Shown in pieces: positions 18,480 through 31,527 of a DNA stretch of 64,000 nucleotides; position 1 is the first letter of the stretch, and each line of letters starts with the position of its first letter. Source of the DNA: Nemertoderma westbladi (Eukaryota > Xenacoelomorpha > Nemertodermatida > Nemertodermatidae); assembly GCA_032718475.1 (NCBI GenBank), contig JAUCBJ010000375.1, positions 1-64,000 on the forward strand. Reading direction: 5' to 3'. Position numbers and translations under genes: made by a program. The notes under the pieces were generated by a model. It had not been told where the DNA came from. It made no database searches and saw nothing but the letters and a program-made list of their open reading frames with translations.

Positions 18480-20330
18480 AAAATAAATTAAGTCCTGCCC
18501 GTGAAAGGCTCAGCACATGCACACACCCATTAAAATAAATTAAGTCCTACCCGGGTAAGGCTCAGCATGTACACCCCTTAAAATAAATTAAGGCCCTCCC
18601 TTGTAAGGCTCAGCACATACACCCATTAAAATAAATTAAGTCCTGCCCGTGAAAGGCTCAGCACATACATCCATTAAAATAAATTAAGGCCCTCCCTTGT
18701 AAGGCTCAGCACATACACCCATTAAAATAAATTAAGGCCCTCCCTTGTAAGGCTCAGCACATACACCCATTAAAATAAATTAAGTCCTGCCCGTGAAAGG
18801 CTCAGCACATGCACACACCCATTAAAATAAATTAAGTCCTACCCGGGTAAGGCTCAGCATGTACACCCCTTAAAATAAATTAAGGCCCTCCCTTGTAAGG
18901 CTCAGCACATACACCCATTAAAATAAATTAAGTCCTGTCCCTTGTAAGGCTCAGCACATACACCCATTAAAATAAATTAAGTCCTGTCCCTTGTAAGGCT
19001 CAGCACATACACCCATTAAAATAAATTAAGTCCTGTCCCTTGTAAGGCTCAGCACATACACCCATTAAAATAAATTAAGGCCCTCCCCTGTAAGGCTCAG
19101 CACATACATACATTAAAATAAATTAAGTCCTACCCGGGTAAGGCTCAGCATGTACACCCCTTAAAATAAATTAAGGCCCTCCCTTGTAAGGCTCAGCACA
19201 TACACCCATTAAAATAAATTAAGTCCTGTCCCTTGTAAGGCTCAGCACATACACCCATTAAAATAAATTAAGTCCTGTCCCTTGTAAGGCTCAGCACATA
19301 CACCCATTAAAATAAATTAAGGCCCTCCCCTGTAAGGCTCAGCACATACATACATTAAAATAAATTAAGTCCTACCCGGGTAAGGCTCAGCATGTACACC
19401 CCTTAAAATAAATTAAGGCCCTCCCTTGTAAGGCTCAGCACATACACCCATTAAAATAAATTAAGTCCTGTCCCTTGTAAGGCTCAGCACATACACCCAT
19501 TAAAATAAATTAAGTCCTGTCCCTTGTAAGGCTCAGCACATACACCCATTAAAATAAATTAAGTCCTGTCCCTTGTAAGGCTCAGCACATACACCCATTA
19601 AAATAAATTAAGGCCTGCCCGTGTAAGGCTCAGCACATACACCCATTAAAATAAATTAAGTCCTGCCCGTGTAAGGCTCAGCATGTACACCCCTTAAAAT
19701 AAATTAAGGCCCTCCCTTGTAAGGCTCAGCACATACACCCATTAAAATAAATTAAGTCCTGTCCCTTGTAAGGCTCAGCACATACACCCATTAAAATAAA
19801 TTAAGTCCTGTCCCTTGTAAGGCTCAGCACATACACCCATTAAAATAAATTAAGTCCTGTCCCTTGTAAGGCTCAGCACATACACCCATTAAAATAAATT
19901 AAGTCCTGTCCCTTGTAAGGCTCAGCACATACACCCATTAAAATAAATTAAGTCCTGCCCGTGTAAGGCTCAGCATGTACACCCATTAAAATAAATTAAG
20001 GCCCTCCCTTGTAAGGCTCAGCACATACACCCATTAAAATAAATTAAGTCCTGCCCGTGAAAGGCTCAGCACATGCACACACCCATTAATATAAATTAAG
20101 GCCCTCCCTTGTAAGGCTCAGCATGTACACCCCTTAAAATAAATTAAGGCCCTCCCTTGTAAGGCTCAGCACATACACCCATTAAAATAAATTAAGTCCT
20201 GTCCCTTGTAAGGCTCAGCAGATACACCCATTAAAATAAATTAAGTCCTGGCCGTGAAAGGCTCAGCACATACACCCATTAAAATAAATTAAGTCCTGCC
20301 CGTGTAAGGCTCAGCATGTACACCCATTAA
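18480..20330 (+). repeat. Satellite block B: CCCGGGTAA and 49-bp monomers
   Basis: Enriched in TACCCGGGTAA, CATGTACACCCCTTAAAA and the 49-bp CTGTCCCTTGTAA monomers, the last in runs such as 18930-19050 and 19740-19930. An isolated 49-bp copy recurs at 35338. Confidence 0.7.
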
Positions 20331-22150
20331 AATACATTAAGGCCCTCCCTTGTAAGGCTCAGCATGTACACCCATTAAAATAAATTAAGGCCCTTCCTTG
20401 TAAGGCTCAGCATGTAGACCCATTAAAATGAATTAAGTCCTGCCCGTGAAAGGCTCAGCACATACACACACCCATTAAAATAAATTAAGTCCTGCCCGTG
20501 TAAGGCTCAACATGTACACCCATTAAAATAAATTAAGGCCCTCCCTTGTAAGGCTCAGCACATACACCCATTAAAATAAATTAAGGCCCTCCCTTGTAAG
20601 GCTCAGCATGTACACCCATTAAAATAAATTAAGGCCCTCCCTTGTAAGGCTCAGCATGTACACCCATTAAAATAAATTAAGGTCCTCCCTTGTAAGGCTC
20701 AGCATGTACACCCATTAAAATAAATTAAGGCCCTCCCTTGTAAAGCTCAGCATGTACACCCATTAAAATAAATTAAGGTCCTCCCTTGTAAGGCTCAGGA
20801 TGTACACCCATTCAAATAAATTAAGGCCCTCCCTTGTAAGGCTCAGCATGTACACCCATTAAAATAAATTAAGGCCCTCCCTTGTAAAGCTCAGCATGTA
20901 CACCCATTAAAATAAATTAAGGTCCTCCCTTGTAAGGCTCAGCATGTACACCCATTAAAATAAATTAAGGTCCTCCCTTGTAAAGCTCAGCATGTACACC
21001 CATTAAAATAAATTAAGGTCCTCCCTTGTAAGGCTCAGCATGTACACCCATTAAAATAAATTAAGGCCCTCCCTTGTAAAGCTCAGCATGTACACCCATT
21101 AAAATAAATTAAGGTCCTCCCTTGTAAGGCTCAGCATGTACACCCATTAAAATAAATTAAGGCCCTCCCTTGTAAAGCTCAGCATGTACACCCATTAAAA
21201 TAAATTAAGGTCCTCCCTTGTAAGGCTCAGCATGTACACCCATTAAAATAAATTAAGGCCCTCCCTTGTAAAGCTCAGCATGTACACCCATTAAAATAAA
21301 TTAAGGTCCTCCCTTGTAAGGCTCAGGATGTACACCCATTCAAATAAATTAAGGCCCTCCCTTGTAAGGCTCAGCATGTACACCCATTAAAATAAATTAA
21401 GGTCCTCCCTTGTAAGGCTCAGCATGTACACCCATTAAAATAAATTAAGGCCCTCCCTTGTAAGGCTCAGGATGTACACCAATTCAAATAAATTAAGACC
21501 TACCCATGTAAGGCTCAGCATGTACACCCATTAAATAAATTAAGGCCCTCCCTTGTAAGGCTCAGCAGATACACCCATTAAAATAAATTAAGTCCTGCCC
21601 GTGTAAGGCTCAGCACATACACCCATTAAAATAAATTAAGGCCCTCCCTTGTAAGGCTCAGCAGATACACCCATTAAAATAAATTAAGTCCTGCCCCTGT
21701 AAGGCTCAGCACATACATCCATTAAAATAAATTAAGGTCCTCCCTTGTAAGGCTCAGGATGTACACCCATTCAAATAAATTAAGGCCCTCCCTTGTAAGG
21801 CTCAGCATGTACACCCATTAAAATAAATTAAGGTCCTCCCTTGTAAGGCTCAGCATGTACACCCATTAAAATAAATTAAGGCCCTCCCTTGTAAAGCTCA
21901 GCATGTACACCCATTAAAATAAATTAAGGTCCTCCCTTGTAAGGCTCAGCATGTACACCCATTAAAATAAATTAAGGCCCTCCCTTGTAAAGCTCAGCAT
22001 GTACACCCATTAAAATAAATTAAGGTCCTCCCTTGTAAGGCTCAGCATGTACACCCATTAAAATAAATTAAGGCCCTCCCTTGTAAGGCTCAGGATGTAC
22101 ACCAATTCAAATAAATTAAGACCTACCCATGTAAGGCTCAGCATGTACAC
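20310..22150 (+). repeat. Satellite block C: CATGTACACCC, partly a 96-bp dimer repeat
   Basis: Nearly every unit has CAGCATGTACACCC. From about 20640 to 21340 and again 21830-22080, monomers alternate between GGTCCTCCCTTGTAAGG and GGCCCTCCCTTGTAAAG types, giving a 96-bp higher-order dimer. CAGGATGTACACCMATTC variants punctuate the block, and two -1 (47-bp) units occur near 21533 and 22153. Confidence 0.75.
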
Positions 22151-22740
22151 CCATTAAATAAATTAAGGCCCTCCCTTGTAAGGCTCAGCAGATACATCCA
22201 TTAAAATAAATTAAGTCCTGCCCGTGTAAGGCTCAGCACACACACCCATTAAAATAAATTAAGTCCTGCCCGTGAAAGGCTCAGCACATTCACACACCCA
22301 TTAAAATAAATTAAGGCCCTCCCTTGTAAGGCTCAGCAGATACACCCATTAAAATAAATTAAGTCCTGCCCATGTAAGGCTCAGCACATACACCCATTAA
22401 AATAAATTAAGGCCTGCCCGTGTAAGGCTCAGCAGATACACCCATTAAAATAAATTAAGTCCTGCCCATGTAAGGCTCAGCACATACACCCATTAAAATA
22501 AATTAAGGCCCTCCCTTGTAAGGCTCAGCAGATACATCCATTAAAATAAATTAAGTCCTGCCCGTGTAAGGCTCAGCACACACACCCATTAAAATAAATT
22601 AAGTCCTGCCCGTGAAAGGCTCAGCACATTCACACACCCATTAAAATAAATTAAGGCCCTCCCTTGTAAGGCTCAGCAGATACACCCATTAAAATAAATT
22701 AAGTCCTGCCCATGTAAGGCTCAGCACATACACCCATTAA

Positions 22741-23220
22741 AATAAATTAAGGCCTGCCCGTGTAAGGCTCAGCACATACACCCATTAAAATAAATTAAGG
22801 CCCTCCCTTGTAAGGCTCAGCAGATACACCCATTAAAATAAATTAAGTCCTGCCCATGTAAGGCTCAGCACATACACCCATTAAAATAAATTAAGGCCTG
22901 CCCGTGTAAGGCTCAGCACATACACCCATTAATATAAATTAAGGCCCTCCCTTGTAAGGCTCAGCAGATACACCCATTAAAATAAATTAAGGCCTGCCCG
23001 TGTAAGGCTCAGCACATACACCCATTAAAATAAATTAAGGCCCTCCCTTGTAAGGCTCAGCAGATACACCCATTAAAATAAATTAAGTCCTGCCCATGTA
23101 AGGCTCAGCACATACACCCATTAAAATAAATTAAGGCCTGCCCGTGTAAGGCTCAGCACATACACCCATTAATATAAATTAAGGCCCTCCCTTGTAAGGC
23201 TCAGCAGATACACCCATTAA
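22741..23220 (+). repeat. 240-bp higher-order repeat, two identical copies
   Basis: The five-monomer block 22741-22980 is repeated base for base at 22981-23220. Confidence 0.85.
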
Positions 23221-23839
23221 AATAAATTAAGTCCTGCCCATGTAAGGCTCAGCACATACACCCATTAAAATAAATTAAGGCCTGCCCGTGTAAGGCTCAG
23301 CACATACACCCATTAATATAAATTAAGGCCCTCCCTTGTAAGGCTCAGCAGATACACCCATTAAAATAAATTAAGTCCTGCCCATGTAAGGCTCACCAGA
23401 TACACCCATTAAAATATATTAAGGCCTGCCCGTGTAAGGCTCAGCACATACACCCATTAATATAAATTAAGTCCTGCCCGTGTAAGGCTCAGCACATACA
23501 CCCATTAAAATAAATTAAGGCCTGCCCGTGTAAGGCTCAGCAGATACACCCATTAAAATAAATTAAGGCCCTCCCTTGTAAGGCTCAGCAGATACACCCA
23601 TTAAAATAAATTAAGGCCTGCCCGTGTAAGGCTCAGCACATACACCCATTAATATAAATTAAGGCCCTCCCTTGTAAGGCTCAGCAGATACACCCATTAA
23701 AATAAATTAAGTCCTGCCCATGTAAGGCTCACCAGATACACCCATTAAAATATATTAAGGCCTGCCCGTGTAAGGCACAGCACATACACCCATTAAAATA
23801 TATTAAGGCCTGCCCGTGTAAGGCACAGCACATACACCC

Positions 23840-26800
23840 ATTAAAATAAATTAAGTCCTGCCCGTGAAAGGCTCAGCACACACACCCATTAAAATAAATT
23901 AAGTCCTACCCGTGTAAGGCTCAGCACATACACCCATTAAAATAAATTAAGTCCTGCCCGTGAAAGGCTCAGCACATACACCCATTAAAATAAATTAAGT
24001 CCTGCCCGTGAAAGGCTCAGCACACACACCCATTAAAATAAATTAAGGCCTGCCCGTGTAAGGCTCAGCACATACACCCATTAAAATAAATTAAGTCCTG
24101 CCCGTGAAAGGCTCAGCACACACACCCATTAAAATAAATTAAGGCCTGCCCGTGTAAGGCTCAGCACATACACCCATTAATATAAATTAAGGCCCTCCCT
24201 TGTAAGGCTCAGCAGATACACCCATTAAAATAAATTAAGTCCTGCCCATGTAAGGCTCACCAGATACACCCATTAAAATATATTAAGTCCTACCCGTGTA
24301 AGGCTCAGCACATACACCCATTAAAATAAATTAAGGCCTGCCCGTGTAAGGCACAGCACATACACCCATTAAAATAAATTAAGGCCTGCCCGTGAAAGGC
24401 TCAGCACACACACCCATTAAAATAAATTAAGGCCTGCCCGTGAAAGGCTCAGCAGACACACCCATTAAAATAAATTAAGTCCTGCCCGTGAAAGGCTCAG
24501 CACATACACCCATTAATATAAATTAAGTCCTGCCCGTGTAAGGCTCAGCACATACACCCATTAAAATAAATTAAGTCCTGCCCGTGAAAGGCTCAGCACA
24601 CACACCCATTAAAATAAATTAAGGCCTGCCCGTGTAAGGCTCAGCAGATACACCCATTAAAATAAATTAAGTCCTACCCGTGTAAGGCTCAGCACATACA
24701 CCCATTAAAATAAATTAAGGCCTGCCCGTGAAAGGCTCAGCACACACACCCATTAAAATAAATTAAGTCCTACCCGTGTAAGGCTCAGCACATACACCCA
24801 TTAAAATAAATTAAGTCCTGCCCGTGAAAGGCTCAGCACACACACCCATTAAAATAAATTAAGTCCTACCCGTGTAAGGCTCAGCACATACACCCATTAA
24901 AATAAATTAAGGCCTGCCCGTGAAAGGCTCAGCACACACACCCATTAAAATAAATTAAGTCCTGCCCGTGAAAGGCTCAGCACACACACCCATTAAAATA
25001 AATTAAGGCCTGCCCGTGTAAGGCTCAGCACATACACCCATTAATATAAATTAAGTCCTGCCCGTGTAAGGCTCAGCAGATACACCCATTAAAATAAATT
25101 AAGTCCTACCCGTGTAAGGCTCAGCACATACACCCATTAAAATAAATTAAGTCCTGCCCGTGAAAGGCTCAGCACATACATCCATTAAAATAAATTAAGT
25201 CCTGCCCGTGTAAGGCACAGCACATACACCCATTAATATAAATTAAGTCCTGCCCGTGTAAGGCTCAGCACATACACCCATTAAAATAAATTAAGGCCTG
25301 CCCGTGAAAGGCTCAGCAGATACACCCATTAAAATAAATTAAGTCCTACCCGTGTAAGGCTCAGCACACACACCCATTAAAATAAATTAAGTCCTGCCCG
25401 TGTAAGGCTCAGCACATACACCCATTAAAATAAATTAAGGCCCTCCCTTGTAAGGCTCAGCAGATACACCCATTAAAATAAATTAAGTCCTACCCGTGTA
25501 AGGCTCAGCACATACACCCATTAAAATAAATTAAGTCCTGCCCGTGTAAGGCTCAGCACATACACCCATTAAAATAAATTAAGGCCCTCCCTTGTAAGGC
25601 TCAGCAGATACACCCATTAAAATAAATTAAGTCCTACCCGTGTAAGGCTCAGCACATACACCCATTAAAATAAATTAAGGCCTGCCCGTGTAAGGCTCAG
25701 CACATACACCCATTAAAATAAATTAAGTCCTGCCCGTGAAAGGCTCAGCACACACACCCATTAAAATAAATTAAGTCCTGCCCGTGTAAGGCTCAGCACA
25801 TACACCCATTAAAATAAATTAAGGCCCTCCCTTGTAAGGCTCAGCAGATACACCCATTAAAATAAATTAAGTCCTACCCGTGTAAGGCTCAGCACATACA
25901 CCCATTAAAATAAATTAAGGCCTGCCCGTGAAAGGCTCAGCAGATACACCCATTAAAATAAATTAAGTCCTACCCGTGTAAGGCTCAGCACATACACCCA
26001 TTAAAATAAATTAAGTCCTGCCCGTGAAAGGCTCAGCACACACACCCATTAAAATAAATTAAGTCCTACCCGTGTAAGGCTCAGCACATACACCCATTAA
26101 AATAAATTAAGGCCTGCCCGTGAAAGGCTCAGCACACACACCCATTAAAATAAATTAAGTCCTGCCCGTGAAAGGCTCAGCACATACACCCATTAAAATA
26201 AATTAAGGCCTGCCCGTGAAAGGCTCAGCACACACACCCATTAAAATAAATTAAGTCCTGCCCGTGAAAGGCTCAGCACACACACCCATTAAAATAAATT
26301 AAGTCCTGCCCGTGAAAGGCTCAGCACACACACCCATTAAAATAAATTAAGGCCTGCCCGTGTAAGGCTCAGCACATACACCCATTAATATAAATTAAGG
26401 CCCTCCCTTGTAAGGCTCAGCAGATACACCCATTAAAATAAATTAAGTCCTGCCCATGTAAGGCTCACCAGATACACCCATTAAAATATATTAAGGCCTG
26501 CCCGTGTAAGGCACAGCACATACACCCATTAATATAAATTAAGTCCTGCCCGTGTAAGGCTCAGCAGATACACCCATTAAAATAAATTAAGTCCTACCCG
26601 TGTAAGGCTCAGCACATACACCCATTAAAATAAATTAAGGCCTGCCCGTGAAAGGCTCAGCACACACACCCATTAAAATAAATTAAGTCCTGCCCGTGAA
26701 AGGCTCAGCACACACACCCATTAAAATAAATTAAGTCCTACCCGTGTAAGGCTCAGCACATACACCCATTAAAATAAATTAAGGCCTGCCCGTGAAAGGC

Positions 26801-28000
26801 TCAGCACACACACCCATTAAAATAAATTAAGTCCTGCCCGTGAAAGGCTCAGCACATACACCCATTAAAATAAATTAAGTCCTGCCCCTGTAAGGCACAG
26901 CACATACACCCATTAAAATAAATTAAGTCCTGCCCGTGAAAGGCTCAGCACATACACCCATTAAAATAAATTAAGTCCTACCCGTGTAAGGCTCAGCACA
27001 TACACCCATTAAAATAAATTAAGGCCCTCCCTTGTAAGGCTCAGCAGATACATCCATTAAAATAAATTAAGTCCTGCCCGTGAAAGGCTCAGCACACACA
27101 CCCATTAAAATAAATTAAGTCCTACCCGTGTAAGGCTCAGCACACACACCCATTAAAATAAATTAAGTCCTGCCCGTGAAAGGCTCAGCACACACACCCA
27201 TTAAAATAAATTAAGTCCTACCCGTGTAAGGCTCAGCACATACACCCATTAAAATAAATTAAGGCCTGCCCGTGAAAGGCTCAGCACACACACCCATTAA
27301 AATAAATTAAGTCCTGCCCGTGAAAGGCTCAGCACACACACCCATTAAAATAAATTAAGTCCTACCCGTGTAAGGCTCAGCACATACACCCATTAAAATA
27401 AATTAAGGCCCTCCCTTGTAAGGCTCAGCAGATACATCCATTAAAATAAATTAAGTCCTGCCCGTGAAAGGCTCAGCACACACACCCATTAAAATAAATT
27501 AAGTCCTACCCGTGTAAGGCTCAGCACATACACCCATTAAAATAAATTAAGGCCTGCCCGTGAAAGGCTCAGCACACACACCCATTAAAATAAATTAAGT
27601 CCTGCCCGTGAAAGGCTCAGCACACACACCCATTAAAATAAATTAAGTCCTACCCGTGTAAGGCTCAGCACATACACCCATTAAAATAAATTAAGGCCCT
27701 CCCTTGTAAGGCTCAGCACACACACCCATTAAAATAAATTAAGTCCTGCCCGTGAAAGGCTCAGCACATACACCCATTAAAATAAATTAAGGCCCTCCCT
27801 TGTAAGGCTCAGCAGATACATCCATTAAAATAAATTAAGTCCTGCCCGTGTAAGGCTCAGCACATACACCCATTAAAATAAATTAAGGCCCTCCCTTGTA
27901 AGGCTCAGCAGACACACCCATTAAAATAAATTAAGTCCTGCCCATGTAAGGCTCAGCAGATACACCCATTAAAATAAATTAAGTCCTGCCCGTGTAAGGC
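23840..28000 (+). repeat. Satellite block D: GTGAAAGG and CACACACACCC variants
   Basis: Units with CCCGTGAAAGGCTC followed by CAGCACACACACCC dominate here, alternating with CTACCCGTGTAAGG units. This pairing is sparse elsewhere. Confidence 0.65.
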
Positions 28001-28285
28001 TCAGCACATACACCCATTAAAATAAATTAAGGCCCTCCCTTGTAAGGCTCAGCAGATACATCCATTAAAATAAATTAAGTCCTGCCCGTGTAAGGCTCAG
28101 CACATACACCCATTAATATAAATTAAGGCCCTCCCTTGTAAGGCTCAGCAGATACATCCATTAAAATAAATTAAGTCCTGCCCGTGTAAGGCTCAGCATG
28201 TACACCCCTTAAAATAAATTAAGGCCCTCCCTTGTAAGGCTCAGCACATACACCCATTAATATAAATTAAGTCCTGCCCCTGTAA

Positions 28286-29836
28286 GGCTCAGCAGATACA
28301 TCCATTAAAATAAATTAAGTCCTGCCCGTGTAAGGCTCAGCACATACACCCATTAATATAAATTAAGGCCCTCCCTTGTAAGGCACAGCACATACACCCA
28401 TTAAAATAAATTAAGGCCCTCCCTTGTAAGGCTCAGCAGATACATCCATTAAAATAAATTAAGTCCTGCCCGTGTAAGGCTCAGCATGTACACCCCTTAA
28501 AATAAATTAAGGCCCTCCCTTGTAAGGCTCAGCACATACACCCATTAAAATAAATTAAGGCCCTCCCTTGTAAGGCTCAGCAGATACATCCATTAAAATA
28601 AATTAAGTCCTGCCCGTGTAAGGCTCAGCACATACACCCATTAATATAAATTAAGGCCCTCCCTTGTAAGGCTCAGCACATACACCCATTAATATAAATT
28701 AAGGCCCTCCCCTGTAAGGCTCAGCAGATACATCCATTAAAATAAATTAAGTCCTGCCCATGTAAGGCTCAGCACATACACCCATTAATATAAATTAAGG
28801 CCCTCCCTTGTAAGGCTCAGCACATACACCCATTAAAATAAATTAAGGCCCTCCCTTGTAAGGCTCAGCAGATACACCCATTAAAATAAATTAAGTCCTA
28901 CCCGTGTAAGGCTCAGCACATACACCCATTAAAATAAATTAAGTCCTACCCGTGTAAGGCTCAGCACATACACCCATTAATATAAATTAAGGCCCTCCCT
29001 TGTAAGGCTCAGCAGATACATCCATTAAAATAAATTAAGTCCTGCCCGTGAAAGGCTCAGCACACACACCCATTAAAATAAATTAAGTCCTACCCGTGTA
29101 AGGCTCAGCACATACACCCATTAATATAAATTAAGGCCCTCCCTTGTAAGGCTCAGCAGATACATCCATTAAAATAAATTAAGTCCTGCCCATGTAAGGC
29201 TCAGCACATACACCCATTAAAATAAATTAAGGCCCTCCCTTGTAAGGCTCAGCAGATACACCCATTAAAATAAATTAAGTCCTACCCGTGTAAGGCTCAG
29301 CACATACACCCATTAAAATAAATTAAGGCCCTCCCTTGTAAGGCTCAGCAGATACACCCATTAAAATAAATTAAGTCCTGCCCATGTAAGGCTCAGCACA
29401 TACATACATTAAAATAAATTAAGGCCTGCCCGTGTAAGGCTCAGCACATACATCCATTAAAATAAATTAAGTCCTGCCCATGTAAGGCTCAGCACATACA
29501 TACATTAAAATAAATTAAGTCCTACCCGTGTAAGGCTCAGCACATACACCCATTAAAATAAATTAAGGCCCTCCCTTGTAAGGCTCAGCAGATACACCCA
29601 TTAAAATAAATTAAGTCCTGCCCATGTAAGGCTCAGCACATACATACATTAAAATAAATTAAGGCCTGCCCGTGTAAGGCTCAGCACATACACCCATTAA
29701 AATAAATTAAGGCCCTCCCTTGTAAGGCTCAGCAGATACACCCATTAAAATAAATTAAGTCCTGCCCATGTAAGGCTCAGCACATACATACATTAAAATA
29801 AATTAAGTCCTGCCCGTGTAAGGCTCAGCACATACA
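28286..29836 (+). repeat. Long-range duplicated satellite segment, copy 1
   Basis: About 1.55 kb (32 monomers) that reappears at 35735-37285 with a constant offset of 7449 bp and no mismatch found in the rows compared. Confidence 0.8.
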
Positions 29837-31170
29837 CCCATTAAAATAAATTAAGTCCTGCCCATGTAAGGCTCAGCACATACATACATTAAAATAAATT
29901 AAGGCCTGCCCGTGTAAGGCTCAGCACATACACCCATTAAAATAAATTAAGGCCCTCCCTTGTAAGGCTCAGCAGATACACCCATTAAAATAAATTAAGT
30001 CCTGCCCATGTAAGGCTCAGCACATACATACATTAAAATAAATTAAGTCCTGCCCATGTAAGGCTCAGCACATACATACATTAAAATAAATTAAGTCCTG
30101 CCCGTGTAAGGCTCAGCAGATACACCCATTAATATAAATTAAGTCCTGTCCGTGTAAGGCTCAGCACATACACCCATTAAAATAAATTAAGTCCTGCCCG
30201 TGTAAGGCTCAGCAGATACACCCATTAATATAAATTAAGTCCTGCCCGTGTAAGGCTCAGCAGATACATCCATTAAAATAAATTAAGTCCTGCCCGTGTA
30301 AGGCTCAGCACATACACCCATTAAAATAAATTAAGTCCTGCCCGTGTAAGGCTCAGCAGATACATCCATTAAAATAAATTAAGTCCTGCCCGTGTAAGGC
30401 TCAGCAGATACATCCATTAAAATAAATTAAGTCCTGCCCATGTAAGGCTCAGCACATACACCCATTAAAATAAATTAAGGCCCTCCCTTGTAAGGCTCAG
30501 CAGATACACCCATTAAAATAAATTAAGTCCTGCCCATGTAAGGCTCAGCACATACACCCATTAAAATAAATTAAGGCCTGCCCGTGTAAGGCACAGCACA
30601 TACACCCATTAAAATAAATTAAGTCCTGCCCATGTAAGGCTCAGCACATACATACATTAAAATAAATTAAGGCCCTCCCTTGTAAGGCTCAGCACATACA
30701 TACATTAAAATAAATTAAGGCCTGCCCGTGTAAGGCACAGCACATACACCCATTAAAATAAATTAAGTCCTGCCCCTGTAAGGCTCAGCACATACACCCA
30801 TTAAAATAAATTAAGTCCTGCCCATGTAAGGCACAGCACATACACCCATTAAAATAAATTAAGTCCTGCCCGTGTAAGGCACAGCACATACACCCATTAA
30901 AATAAATTAAGTCCTGCCCCTGTAAGGCTCAGCACATACACCCATTAAAATAAATTAAGTCCTGCCCATGTAAGGCACAGCACATACACCCATTAAAATA
31001 AATTAAGTCCTGCCCATGTAAGGCTCAGCACATACATACATTAAAATAAATTAAGGCCCTCCCTTGTAAGGCTCAGCACATACATACATTAAAATAAATT
31101 AAGTCCTGCCCGTGTAAGGCTCAGCACATACATCCATTAATATAAATTAAGTCCTGCCCATGTAAGGCTC

Positions 31171-31527
31171 AGCAAATACACCCATTAAAATAAATTAAGT
31201 CCTGCCCGTGTAAGGCACAGCACATACACCCATTAAAATAAATTAAGGCCCTCCCTTGTAAGGCTCAGCACATACACCCATTAAAATAAATTAAGGCCCT
31301 CCCTTGTAAGGCTCAGCACATACACCCATTAAAATAAATTAAGGCCTGCCCGTGTAAGGCTCAGCACATACACCCATTAAAATAAATTAAGTCCTGCCCA
31401 TGTAAGGCACAGCACATACATCCATTAATATAAATTAAGGCCTGCCCGTGTAAGGCTCAGCACATTCACACACCCATTAAAATAAATTAAGTCCTGCCCA
31501 TGTAAGGCTCAGCACATACACCCATTA
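31171..31527 (+). repeat. Second long-range duplicate, copy 1
   Basis: A seven-monomer run starting at CAGCAAATAC and including one +4 monomer (31461) reappears at 41516-41872, offset 10345 bp. Confidence 0.75.
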